Assembly: GCA_900696575.1 (NCBI GenBank)
Contig: CAADHD010000024.1
Location: 1 to 64,000 of the forward strand
Source of the DNA: an uncultured Bacteroidota bacterium
Lineage (GTDB): Bacteria > Bacteroidota > Bacteroidia > AKYH767-A > OLB10
DNA: 64,000 bases
Direction: 5' to 3'
Below, piece after piece: positions 43,295-51,557 of the stretch (position 1 is the stretch's first letter; each line of letters opens with the position of its first letter). The notes under the pieces were generated by a model. It had not been told where the DNA came from and did no database searches. It saw nothing but the letters and a program-made list of their open reading frames with translations. The position numbers and the translations under genes were made by a program.

Positions 43295-45169
43295 ATGAAA
43301 AGAACAACTACTCTATTCTTTGCTATGGTCATATTGGTAAATATGGCTGCGGTAGCACAAACTACAAGAATGATTCTTGTAGAAGAATTTACAAATGCAT
43401 CCTGCCCACCCTGTGCGGCATACAACCCTGCATTTAATGTGATCCTAAACAATAACCCAAATAACGTGGTGGCTGTTAAGTATCAGGTTAACTGGCCGGG
43501 CGCTGATCCTATGAATGCCCATAACCCGACTGAGGTGGCCAGCATGGTTTCATACTATGGTGTAAGCGGAGTACCCAACGCAGTGCTTGACGGAAATGTT
43601 TGGCAAGGCAACCCTGCCAGCTTTACTCAAACCATGATTAACAACCGTGCACCTGTGGCTTCGCCTTTTGCCATGACGGTAGATCATTCCTTCAGTCCTG
43701 ATTATTCACAAATTTCGATTACCGGAACTATAACTGCAACACAGGCATTTGGTACAGCTACTAATCTGCGCGTAGCAATCATAGAGAGAGATATTTATTT
43801 CTGCTCACCTGCCGGTTCGAATGGCGAAACACATTTCGAAGGTGTCATGAAAAAAATGCTTCCTAATCAGAACGGAACAGTAATGCCTGCAGCATGGACA
43901 CAGGGACAGGTTGAGTATTTTAATTTTACCTGGAATTTGGCCAATGTATACGATAAAACAAGGCTTGCAGTGGTAGCTTGGGTTTACAATCCTCAAACCA
44001 AAGAAGTGCAACAAGCTGCTTTCAGCCCGCAACAAGGCATGCCTGACGATGCCCGTATCACCTGCGCAGGTATTGGAGGTATTCCTTTGGTAAATTGTAC
44101 TAATGTTATTACTCCTACTGTTGAAATTCAGAACAACGGATTGAATGTGCTTACTTCACTTAATATCAATTATACCTTGAACGGTGGAACACCCAACAAC
44201 TATGCATGGACAGGTAATCTGGCGGCAGGTTCAACGGCAGTAGTTACACTTCCAACCATGAATGTAAACCTTGGCGCAAACTCGTTGATGGTTAATGTTA
44301 CCGAGCCGAATGGGACTATTGATTACAATACTTACTATGATCAGGTAACTAAGAACTTTACCATAGCCAACCCTACCGGAACACCTGTTCCTTTGGTTCA
44401 GAATTTCGTGCCTACTACCTTCCCTCCTCCGGGCTGGGTAAGGGATAATCCTGATAACGGAGCTACCTGGACCCGAAATGCTGCAGGATATACCAATGCA
44501 GGATCGGCCAAGATGGATTTTTACAATAGTACAGCAGGAAATATAGATGAACTTTGGGTAGAAGCGCAGGATTTCAGCGGAGCATCAGCCATTCAACTTG
44601 ATTTTGATGTAGCTTATGCTCCTTACAGCTCTACTTTACATGACCGTTTGCAGGTGCAGGTTTCTACTAATTGCGGACAAACCTGGACTACCGTTTATGA
44701 TAAAGCTAATCTTGTATTGGCCACCGTTCCTGCACAAACTTCAGCCTTTACTCCCACATCTACTTCTCAATGGAGGCATGAAACTACAAGTCTAAATGCC
44801 TTTGCAGGCCAATCGCTGGTTTTTGTGAAATTTAAAGGCATCTCAGGATATGGCAATAACTTGTATGTTGACAATATCAACTTTGCAGATCCATTGGGTG
44901 TAACTCAGAATGCCTTCAGTAAAGGCATCAGTCTGTATCCTTCGCCCAGCTCAGGAAAAGTAAACATCAGTATTAACCTTGACAAGGTTTCTCCGGTTAC
45001 AATTGAAGTTTACAGCATAGCCGGTGAAAAAGTAGCTTTCTTTAATGAAGGTATGACTGCCGGCACAGTGTTCAATTACGACCTTACCTCATTGAGCAAC
45101 GGTTTATACACTGTTAAAATCATTGCCAATGATGAAACAGCCGTAAAACAGCTTCAGATAGTAAAATAA
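43295..45169 (+). CDS. T9SS-exported Omp28-like protein with thioredoxin-type CPPC domain
   Basis: 624 residues. Signal peptide 1-22. A thioredoxin-like region follows, with LVEEFTNASCPPCAAYNP (CPPC at 37-40) and VSGVPNAVLDGN, a cis-Pro-type motif, as in Omp28-like secreted proteins. The middle holds an Ig-like stretch and a concanavalin/MAM-like (choice-of-anchor) region (about 365-545, ending LYVDNINF). The C-terminal type-A T9SS sorting domain (about 548-624) contains SLYPSPSSGKVNI. I infer an exported surface or secreted protein; the CPPC motif could act in disulfide exchange, which is not established. It has its own promoter and terminator. Confidence 0.88.
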   Translation: MKRTTTLFFAMVILVNMAAVAQTTRMILVEEFTNASCPPCAAYNPAFNVILNNNPNNVVAVKYQVNWPGADPMNAHNPTEVASMVSYYGVSGVPNAVLDGNVWQGNPASFTQTMINNRAPVASPFAMTVDHSFSPDYSQISITGTITATQAFGTATNLRVAIIERDIYFCSPAGSNGETHFEGVMKKMLPNQNGTVMPAAWTQGQVEYFNFTWNLANVYDKTRLAVVAWVYNPQTKEVQQAAFSPQQGMPDDARITCAGIGGIPLVNCTNVITPTVEIQNNGLNVLTSLNINYTLNGGTPNNYAWTGNLAAGSTAVVTLPTMNVNLGANSLMVNVTEPNGTIDYNTYYDQVTKNFTIANPTGTPVPLVQNFVPTTFPPPGWVRDNPDNGATWTRNAAGYTNAGSAKMDFYNSTAGNIDELWVEAQDFSGASAIQLDFDVAYAPYSSTLHDRLQVQVSTNCGQTWTTVYDKANLVLATVPAQTSAFTPTSTSQWRHETTSLNAFAGQSLVFVKFKGISGYGNNLYVDNINFADPLGVTQNAFSKGISLYPSPSSGKVNISINLDKVSPVTIEVYSIAGEKVAFFNEGMTAGTVFNYDLTSLSNGLYTVKIIANDETAVKQLQIVK

Positions 45170-45190
45170 CAAACTGCTCTTAACAAGTAA

Positions 45191-45222
45191 GCCTCTCTCC
45201 TTTAAAACGGAGGGGGCTTTTA
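45191..45222 (+). terminator. Terminator of the Omp28-like gene
   Basis: Imperfect stem GCCTCTCTCC/GGAGGGGGC with a TTTAAAAC loop (45191-45217) and TTTTAT after it, 21 bases past the stop. Confidence 0.75.
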
Positions 45223-45270
45223 TAATCTTGATTTTAATCAACTAAAAGATTTTCGGAAAGAAATTTACTA

Positions 45271-45278
45271 TAAGTTTG
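45271..45278 (+). promoter_or_regulatory. -7 element of the T9SS cargo gene at 45303
   Basis: Exact TAnnTTTG (TAAGTTTG), 24 bases before the ATG. It overlaps the TTG at 45276, which argues for the ATG at 45303 as the start. Confidence 0.5.
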
Positions 45279-45302
45279 CAAAACAACTCAAATCAGAAAA
45301 TT

Positions 45303-46367
45303 ATGAAAAAACTATTACTTTTTTCCTTCCTCTTCATTACCCTTGAAACACAGGCTCAGATTACCGTAACACAAAGCACCTTTCCTGTTGCCGGAACTGC
45401 CTGGCTTACGCGTTCGGATAACCGGTATAACATGCACACCATCACTGCTGCTTCAGGAACGGCACAAACATGGAATTATGCCAATGCCTTTGTGATTGAT
45501 GACTCGAATGCCGTAGCCTTTGTGCCTCCGGCATCAACTCCTTATGCCTCCAACTTTCCAAATGCCACGCTTGCCGCTTATGATGCACCGAATGACTATG
45601 CCACCTATTTCATCGGCAATACGAACGGATTTTATATTGACGGATTTTATGACGGAATGGGAACCCCTCCGTTTCAGAATGTAAATCCAAACCCGGATTT
45701 GTTAATCTTTCCTGTTCCTTTCACTTACAACAATACCAGAAACAACAATGCAAAAGTGGAAGTAATTCAAAGCGGAACTCCGGCACTTAAAATTGTGCTT
45801 ACGGTTATTCAGCAGTTTGTTTGCGATGCTTATGGTACCTTAACAACTCCGGTATATAGCAACCAGCAGGTAATCAGAGTTAAACAAACTCAATTCACAG
45901 TTGATACCACTTACATTGATGTTCTCGGTAATGGCAACTGGACTTACGTGTCATCAAACCCTCCGTCCGATTCCTCTGTCACTTTCTTCTTTGCACGAAA
46001 TGCTGCTATGCCGCTTTTAATGGAAATTTCTGCCGAACCTGCCGCACAAACTACTTCCATCAGTGCTTCGTATTATATTTCTGTTCTGTCCGGCATTAAC
46101 GAGAATTCCTCTAATACAGGTTCTGTATCTGTATTTCCGAATCCGGTTGCCAGCGGAGTTTTAAAATTCAATATTGATAATCCCTCTGCATCGGAATTGT
46201 TTCTCTATGACCTAACGGGCAAGCAGGTTTACAATACTTCAGTGTCAGGAGTAAATTCACTTACCGTTTACACTTCCGATCTTGCTGCCGGCTCATATAT
46301 TTATAAGGTTACCTCATCAGACAAGAGCCTGATTAAAACCGGAATGGTGATGATTGCCAAAGATTAA
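45303..46367 (+). CDS. T9SS type-A sorted protein of unknown function
   Basis: 354 residues from the ATG at 45303. Signal peptide 1-17 (ending LETQAQ). The body (about 20-270) is beta-rich with Asn/Thr-rich repeats; I do not recognise a named domain. A type-A sorting domain covers about 278-354 (SVFPNPVASGVLKFNI ... GSYIYKV), with the typical YPNP-like opening. No enzymatic residues are evident. It sits between two other T9SS cargo genes on the same strand but each has its own promoter-like element, and this one ends in a terminator. Confidence 0.85.
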   Translation: MKKLLLFSFLFITLETQAQITVTQSTFPVAGTAWLTRSDNRYNMHTITAASGTAQTWNYANAFVIDDSNAVAFVPPASTPYASNFPNATLAAYDAPNDYATYFIGNTNGFYIDGFYDGMGTPPFQNVNPNPDLLIFPVPFTYNNTRNNNAKVEVIQSGTPALKIVLTVIQQFVCDAYGTLTTPVYSNQQVIRVKQTQFTVDTTYIDVLGNGNWTYVSSNPPSDSSVTFFFARNAAMPLLMEISAEPAAQTTSISASYYISVLSGINENSSNTGSVSVFPNPVASGVLKFNIDNPSASELFLYDLTGKQVYNTSVSGVNSLTVYTSDLAAGSYIYKVTSSDKSLIKTGMVMIAKD

Positions 46368-46386
46368 ATAAACATTCCTGTTTCAG

Positions 46387-46420
46387 AAATGCCGGAGAAA
46401 TTTCCGGCATTTTTTTTTAA
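46387..46420 (+). terminator. Terminator of the T9SS cargo gene at 45303
   Basis: Perfect 10-bp stem AAATGCCGGA/TCCGGCATTT (46387-46396 with 46403-46412) followed by a long T-run. Confidence 0.9.
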
Positions 46421-46469
46421 TTTAAGTTAGATTGATTTGCTATACTTGCTCTCCCCAAAAACAGATTCA

Positions 46470-49400
46470 ATGAAAAATTCAATTACCCAACTTCTGGCAA
46501 GTTTATTATTTCTGATCGTCATTCAGAATCAGCCGGCTTCTGCCCAGCAGTATGTTAAAGACGGTGGAGCTACCAACAACAGCACTTTTTGCCTTGGTGC
46601 CACAACCTCATGCAAAAAAGTTCAATTGCTTTATCTGCCAACTAATTTCATTCCGGCTCCACCATCGGGTTCAATTACAACTATTTATTTTATGTATGGA
46701 AGCACAGGAATAGCTCCTGATTATACTATTACCAACCTTACCATTAAAATGGGGCAGACTACCAATACAGGTTTTGTTCCTGCAACTGATTTTTATACTG
46801 GGCTTACTACGGTTTTGAATGAGGCAACTTATACCATACCTGCAGGTGTACAAGGTGGATGGTTTCCTATCACGTTAACCACTCCATTCCCATACGACAA
46901 TACACAAACGCTCATTGTTGAAACTACTCTGGATGCCGGTTCAGTTACCACTTTTGGTTTATTCTGCGGAACAACCATTGCAGGGCAGAAACTTTACTCT
47001 GCTTCAACAACAGCAACTACCGGAACTGTGAATTCAAACCTGCAGAATTTCGGAATGAACATTTCAACTGCAGCGTGCAGCGGCCAGCCCGCAGGGGGTA
47101 GTGCCTCAGCTGCTCAAAATTCGATTTGTGCCAGTAATTTCACTACCGTAACAGTAAGCGGACAAACCACAGACTTGGATATTACCCTGCAATGGAAGCA
47201 ATCGTCTGTATCGGGCGGGCCTTACAGCAATGTTACCGGAGGATCAGGTGCCACAACTGCAACTTACACTACTCCTCCCCTTTCAGCAACTACCTATTAT
47301 GTATGCGAAGTTACATGCCTTAACAGCGGATTGAGTTCACTTTCCACTGAAGCGGTTGTTAACGTTAATAATCCGCAGGTGGCTTCTACCACACCGGGTA
47401 CACGCTGCGGAGCCGGAACAGTAACGCTTGGCGCAACGGCAGGTGGTGGAGCCAATACCCTAAACTGGTATCTTGCTCCTTCAGGTGGTACTCCGTTAGG
47501 AACAGGAACATCTTTTACTACTCCTGTCATTACTCAAACAACCGACTTTTATGTTGGCGCATCCGTTGGCGCTGCTTCTAACGATTCGCTGGCTATTCCG
47601 CTTGCATCAGGCAATACCACCGGAATTTATCATCACATGTTTTTAGTAACCGCCACTAACGATCTTAATGTTACCGGACTTGCGATTAAAGTGAATGCAG
47701 CCATTGGCGCACTTACCAACTGGGATCTTTATTACCGACCTGATAATTTTACTCAAGTGCCCGGAGCCAATACCTCCTCTGCCGGATGGACACTTATTAC
47801 AAACGCAACAAACGTTGTTTCGCTTGGTGCTACGGACTACACATACATCGCTCTTGGGATAAGCATTAACATTCCGAGCGGAGCTACTTACTCGTTTTAC
47901 GTTGCCCCTGCCGATGCCAACTCAACCCATCAATACCTCACCTCAGCAGCAAATACTGTTATAGCATCCAATCTGAGTTTAAGCATTAAAGGAGGTTTTC
48001 GCGGCACCGGCCTGTTTAATTGTGTTACCAGCGGAGGATGTCCCACTGCCAAGGTGCTGTACACTACAGGCTGTGAAGGAGTGCGTGTACCGGTAACAGC
48101 CACCGTAACGCCTTCAGATCCGGTTACGATCAATGCCGGTGCCAATGCCTTATGTCTTGGCCAGTCAACTACATTGACTGCGGTTTCGAACAATTCAAAC
48201 TACACATTTACCTGGTCTCCATCAATAGGACTTAGCGGAACAACCGGCTCAACGGTAACGGCACAACCTGTTACTACTGTTACGTATCAGGTTTATGCTG
48301 ATGACGGGACCTGCGGTGCTTTGGATACCATTACCATAAGTGTAGGGCCAACATCTGTTGCCGGAACTATCGGTATTACTGCCGATACCATTTGTGCCAA
48401 CACTACCACTACTCTGTCGTTAACAGGTACAGTTGGTTCTGTTCAATGGCAAAGCAACACCGGCAGCGGATGGGTAAATGAAACCGGACCGGGTAGCAAC
48501 TCAACAAGTTATGTGGTTAGTCCGCTGGTATTTACAGAATACCGGGCAGTAGTAACCAGCGGAGGCTGCGCACCTGACACCAGCGGCACGGTCAATGTTG
48601 AGGTACTCACCGTTGCCGACCCTGTAGTTCAGGATGATTCTATATGCGGGCCCGGAGTTGCCAATCTCGGGGCAACAGGAACAGGAACCATGTATTGGTA
48701 CACCTCACAAACAGGCGGAACTCCTGTGGCTTCCGGAAATACATACAATCCGAATGTCAGCGCTACCACTACTTTTTATGTGGAAGCATTATCAGGCGGA
48801 GGTACTTATAACATTGGCGCTCCCAATACATCTATTGGAAATCAGTTGGTAAATGCTTCTAATAACTGGGGATTGGCATTCGATGTTCTGAATCAGGCAA
48901 CCATTGAAAAAGTAACCATTGAGCCGGCACAGACCGGAAATGTAACTCTTAACTTACGCGCATTACAAAACGGTCCCATCTTAAATACCACCACAGTGGC
49001 TGTTACGGCATTCAGCATTACAACCATTAATCTTGGATGGATTGTAAACCCCGGCACCGGTTACCGCCTTGAACTGGCTCAAGGTAGTGTGCAGTGTTAT
49101 TACAATTCAACCGGAGCTGTTTACCCTTACACAACTGCAGGATCTCCTGTTACTATTACCGGCTATTGTAACCCGAATTTCAACAACACCGGAACGCTCT
49201 ATCTCTATTTTTACAACTGGGAAATATCGCAGGGATGCCGCAGCAACCGCGTTCCTGTTACGGCTACAGTTCTTGCTGTTCCGCCAACTCCAACCATCAG
49301 TCAAAACGGAAGTCAGTTGACTTCTTCATCACCCGTAAATAATCAGTGGTACCTGAACGGAAATCCGATTCCCGGTGCCACAGGGCAAATTCATAATGTT

Positions 49401-49745
49401 ACACAGGCCGGAAGTTACACGGTTGTGGTTACCGACCCCGTTACCGGATGCAGCAGTGAATCACAACCTGTTATCATGGTAGGCATAACGGAGAACAATG
49501 CATCAGCAGGGATAAGCATTTCACCCAATCCTGCCACTCATTATGTTACGGTTTCCATGCTTAATCAAAAAGAACTCATTCAGAAAATAGTTCTGAAAGA
49601 TGTAACCGGCCGTTTGGTTAAAGAATTTTCCATCATCAGTCCCTCATTAACGCATTTCCTTGCTATGCCTGAAGCCTCAGGAATCTATATGATGGAAGTA
49701 TTTACCAACAAATCCGTTTATACCGGTAAGGTCATCAAACAATAA
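46470..49745 (+). CDS. Large T9SS type-A sorted protein with Ig-like domains
   Basis: 1091 residues from the ATG at 46470, which starts a clean signal peptide (1-26, ending ASAQ); a TTG lies 33 bases upstream in frame. Two copies of a beta-sandwich module occur, one near the N-terminus (about 60-195) and related stretches at about 370-545 and 785-950, interspersed with Ig-like domains carrying GTxTxFTTPxxxxTTxFYVGA and SCTN/CxSxRVPVTATV motifs (seen twice). The type-A sorting domain is at about 1010-1091 (GISISPNPATHYVTVSM). I infer an extracellular adhesin-like protein; no enzymatic motif is visible. A terminator follows. Confidence 0.87.
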   Translation: MKNSITQLLASLLFLIVIQNQPASAQQYVKDGGATNNSTFCLGATTSCKKVQLLYLPTNFIPAPPSGSITTIYFMYGSTGIAPDYTITNLTIKMGQTTNTGFVPATDFYTGLTTVLNEATYTIPAGVQGGWFPITLTTPFPYDNTQTLIVETTLDAGSVTTFGLFCGTTIAGQKLYSASTTATTGTVNSNLQNFGMNISTAACSGQPAGGSASAAQNSICASNFTTVTVSGQTTDLDITLQWKQSSVSGGPYSNVTGGSGATTATYTTPPLSATTYYVCEVTCLNSGLSSLSTEAVVNVNNPQVASTTPGTRCGAGTVTLGATAGGGANTLNWYLAPSGGTPLGTGTSFTTPVITQTTDFYVGASVGAASNDSLAIPLASGNTTGIYHHMFLVTATNDLNVTGLAIKVNAAIGALTNWDLYYRPDNFTQVPGANTSSAGWTLITNATNVVSLGATDYTYIALGISINIPSGATYSFYVAPADANSTHQYLTSAANTVIASNLSLSIKGGFRGTGLFNCVTSGGCPTAKVLYTTGCEGVRVPVTATVTPSDPVTINAGANALCLGQSTTLTAVSNNSNYTFTWSPSIGLSGTTGSTVTAQPVTTVTYQVYADDGTCGALDTITISVGPTSVAGTIGITADTICANTTTTLSLTGTVGSVQWQSNTGSGWVNETGPGSNSTSYVVSPLVFTEYRAVVTSGGCAPDTSGTVNVEVLTVADPVVQDDSICGPGVANLGATGTGTMYWYTSQTGGTPVASGNTYNPNVSATTTFYVEALSGGGTYNIGAPNTSIGNQLVNASNNWGLAFDVLNQATIEKVTIEPAQTGNVTLNLRALQNGPILNTTTVAVTAFSITTINLGWIVNPGTGYRLELAQGSVQCYYNSTGAVYPYTTAGSPVTITGYCNPNFNNTGTLYLYFYNWEISQGCRSNRVPVTATVLAVPPTPTISQNGSQLTSSSPVNNQWYLNGNPIPGATGQIHNVTQAGSYTVVVTDPVTGCSSESQPVIMVGITENNASAGISISPNPATHYVTVSMLNQKELIQKIVLKDVTGRLVKEFSIISPSLTHFLAMPEASGIYMMEVFTNKSVYTGKVIKQ

Positions 49746-49768
49746 TTCATTTAAGATCCTGATTATTT

Positions 49769-49797
49769 GGCGGGACTTGCATCCCGCCTTTTTTTTT
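49769..49797 (+). terminator. Terminator of the large Ig-like T9SS cargo gene
   Basis: Perfect stem GGCGGGA/TCCCGCC with loop CTTGCA (49769-49788), followed by nine T. Confidence 0.92.
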
Positions 49798-49817
49798 CCA
49801 AATAATTTTACCAGCCT

Positions 49818-49846
49818 GTAACAACAGCCATCCTTCAACCGTCCTA
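49818..49846 (+). promoter_or_regulatory. Predicted ECF-sigma promoter of the sigma/anti-sigma operon
   Basis: GTAACA (49818-49823), exactly 15 bases, then CCGTCCTA (49839-49846). The same 14 bases with identical spacing lie upstream of the GIN-domain gene (51515-51543). AAC in the -35 and CGTC in the -10 are common features of ECF promoters. Predicted start about 49853, some 20 bases before the GTG. Confidence 0.7.
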
Positions 49847-49872
49847 TTCATAAATACCCATACTTTTACCTT

Positions 49873-50358
49873 GTGACTGTAGCTGATTACAACCGTTGTG
49901 TGGATGATTATTCCGATGGCGTTTACCGTTTTATCCTTCATCATTACCGCGATAAAGATGAAGCCAAAGACATTGTTCAGGATGCCTTTGAGAAGTTGTG
50001 GATCAACCATGAAGCCGTGAATGGAGAAAAAGCAAAGTCGTACTTATTTACAACTGCTTACAGAACCATGATTGACAGGATAAGAAAAAACAAACGCAAA
50101 GCAGATTTTGACGAAGTTAATGAACATGAGTACCTTCATGAACAATCTTACTCAGACATAAAATCAGCCGTTAAAAAAGGGCTTCAACGTTTGCCTGATA
50201 TTCAGAAAACAGTAATTACGCTGCGCGATCTGGAAGGCTACACCTATGAAGAAATCGGAGAAATAACCGGATTAAACGAAACACAGGTGAAAGTTTACAT
50301 CTACCGCGCCCGTACGGCTTTGAAAAATTTTATCGGAAGCATTGAAAACTTAGTGTAA
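49873..50358 (+). CDS. ECF-family RNA polymerase sigma factor
   Basis: 161 residues. Region 2 (about 8-75) has YRFILHHYRDKDEAKDIVQDAFEKLW (as DKDEAKDIVQDAFEKLW) and region 4 (about 100-155) has LPDIQKTVITLRDLEGYTYEEIGEITGL (as LEGYTYEEIGEITGL), with the recognition helix ending NETQVKVYIYRAR. Region 3 is missing, as expected for ECF sigma factors. The start codon is GTG at 49873; no ATG is available near the expected N-terminus. The next gene, a probable anti-sigma factor, starts on the last base of this stop codon (TAATG), so translation is likely coupled. The upstream bipartite site suggests autoregulation. Confidence 0.93.
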   Translation: MTVADYNRCVDDYSDGVYRFILHHYRDKDEAKDIVQDAFEKLWINHEAVNGEKAKSYLFTTAYRTMIDRIRKNKRKADFDEVNEHEYLHEQSYSDIKSAVKKGLQRLPDIQKTVITLRDLEGYTYEEIGEITGLNETQVKVYIYRARTALKNFIGSIENLV

Positions 50359-51503
50359 TGAACATTAACAGAAAAAACTACGAAGCCTATCTGCTTGACC
50401 TGTTGGAAGGCAACCTTTCGGATAAAGATATGTCAGCATTGATATCCTTTCTCGAAGCCAATCCTGATTTGAAAGAAAATGCTGAACTAGCTGATGCCAT
50501 TAAGCTGAGCACAGATACAGTTCCATTTGAGAGTAAACAAAGCCTTTACCGCGGTGAACTGAATGAACAAAACATTGAATGGTATCTGGCTGCACAGGCT
50601 GAAGGCGATACTACAGAAGATGAAAATGCAGCTATCGGAAAATTTATCCTGTCAAATCCTGTATGGAAAAAGCAGCAACAGTTGTTTTCATTGGCCAGAC
50701 TTACTGACGATAAATCCTTACGGCTTGAGGATAGAACTTTACTTTATAGAACAAAAACCGTTTCTGTATTTCAGCGGTGGGCTTTTTACTATGCAGCCGC
50801 TGCCGTTATTGCTGTTTTGCTGATAACCGGATTCCTGCTTTTCAAAGCCAATCAGCCCGCAGAATTCACCGCACAGAATGAAATTCCATCTATTGAATTT
50901 AAACCTGATGAACCGGTCAAATACCTCAGCCATCCTGAAGATTCGCTGCAACCATCCGTAAACCCTGAACAGGCAACTCCAAATGAAAAAACGGAAAAAA
51001 CAAATCCGCTCAATGCTAAACCTGTAAAGCCGGTATATCGCATTATGGAAAACCGTCCATGGATTGCTGAAAACACTAACCAGGAAACTGATGAGCAAAC
51101 TAATCTTTCATCAACAAAAAACAATGTTACTTCTGAATCCGAACTACAAAAATCAACTGAACAATTTCAGAAGCTTGAAACGATGCGTAATGAAATTGCA
51201 CAGTTTATTGCCGAAAATTCTTCTGCCTTTGTTCCGGAAGCACTTGACAAACTCATTGAACGTATGGCTGACGGTGAAACAGAAATTTCACAGACTGAAC
51301 TTCAGCAACTATTGGTAAAACCGCCAACCTTGCAAGCGAGTAATCCTGCCCTTGCGAAAACACCTTTGCTTGATGCCCTGGCATGGTCACTCAATAAAAT
51401 TTCAGGAAAGAATGTTTCGCTTGAAAAAAAATTCAACGATGATGGCCGCCTCGTAGCGTATGAACTGGATGCCGGCCTCTTTAAAATCGGAAAAGAAGAA
51501 TAA
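50358..51503 (+). CDS. Probable anti-sigma factor with single transmembrane helix
   Basis: 381 residues. A cytoplasmic N-terminal half (1-140) contains two helical segments of similar pattern (EAYLLDLLEGNLSDKDMSALISF and EWYLAAQAEGDTTEDENAAIGKF, aligned on YLLxxxEGxxxxxxxxALxxF; given here only as that pattern). One transmembrane helix follows (142-163), then a Glu/Gln/Asn-rich periplasmic part (164-381) with a coiled-coil stretch (about 255-330). I assign anti-sigma function by position, TAATG coupling to the sigma gene and topology; there is no zinc-binding (HxxxCxxC) motif. The repeated N-terminal segment may be a sigma-binding duplication. What it senses is unknown. Confidence 0.75.
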   Translation: MNINRKNYEAYLLDLLEGNLSDKDMSALISFLEANPDLKENAELADAIKLSTDTVPFESKQSLYRGELNEQNIEWYLAAQAEGDTTEDENAAIGKFILSNPVWKKQQQLFSLARLTDDKSLRLEDRTLLYRTKTVSVFQRWAFYYAAAAVIAVLLITGFLLFKANQPAEFTAQNEIPSIEFKPDEPVKYLSHPEDSLQPSVNPEQATPNEKTEKTNPLNAKPVKPVYRIMENRPWIAENTNQETDEQTNLSSTKNNVTSESELQKSTEQFQKLETMRNEIAQFIAENSSAFVPEALDKLIERMADGETEISQTELQQLLVKPPTLQASNPALAKTPLLDALAWSLNKISGKNVSLEKKFNDDGRLVAYELDAGLFKIGKEE

Positions 51504-51514
51504 TTTTTTCCGGA

Positions 51515-51543
51515 GTAACATCAGCATAATCTCATCCGTCCTA
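51515..51543 (+). promoter_or_regulatory. Predicted ECF-sigma promoter of the GIN-domain gene
   Basis: GTAACA (51515-51520), 15 bases, CCGTCCTA (51536-51543). Identical in both halves and in spacing to the site before the sigma gene at 49818-49846. Predicted start about 51550, just before the ATG at 51558. Confidence 0.7.
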
Positions 51544-51557
51544 CTAAAAAACAAGCA

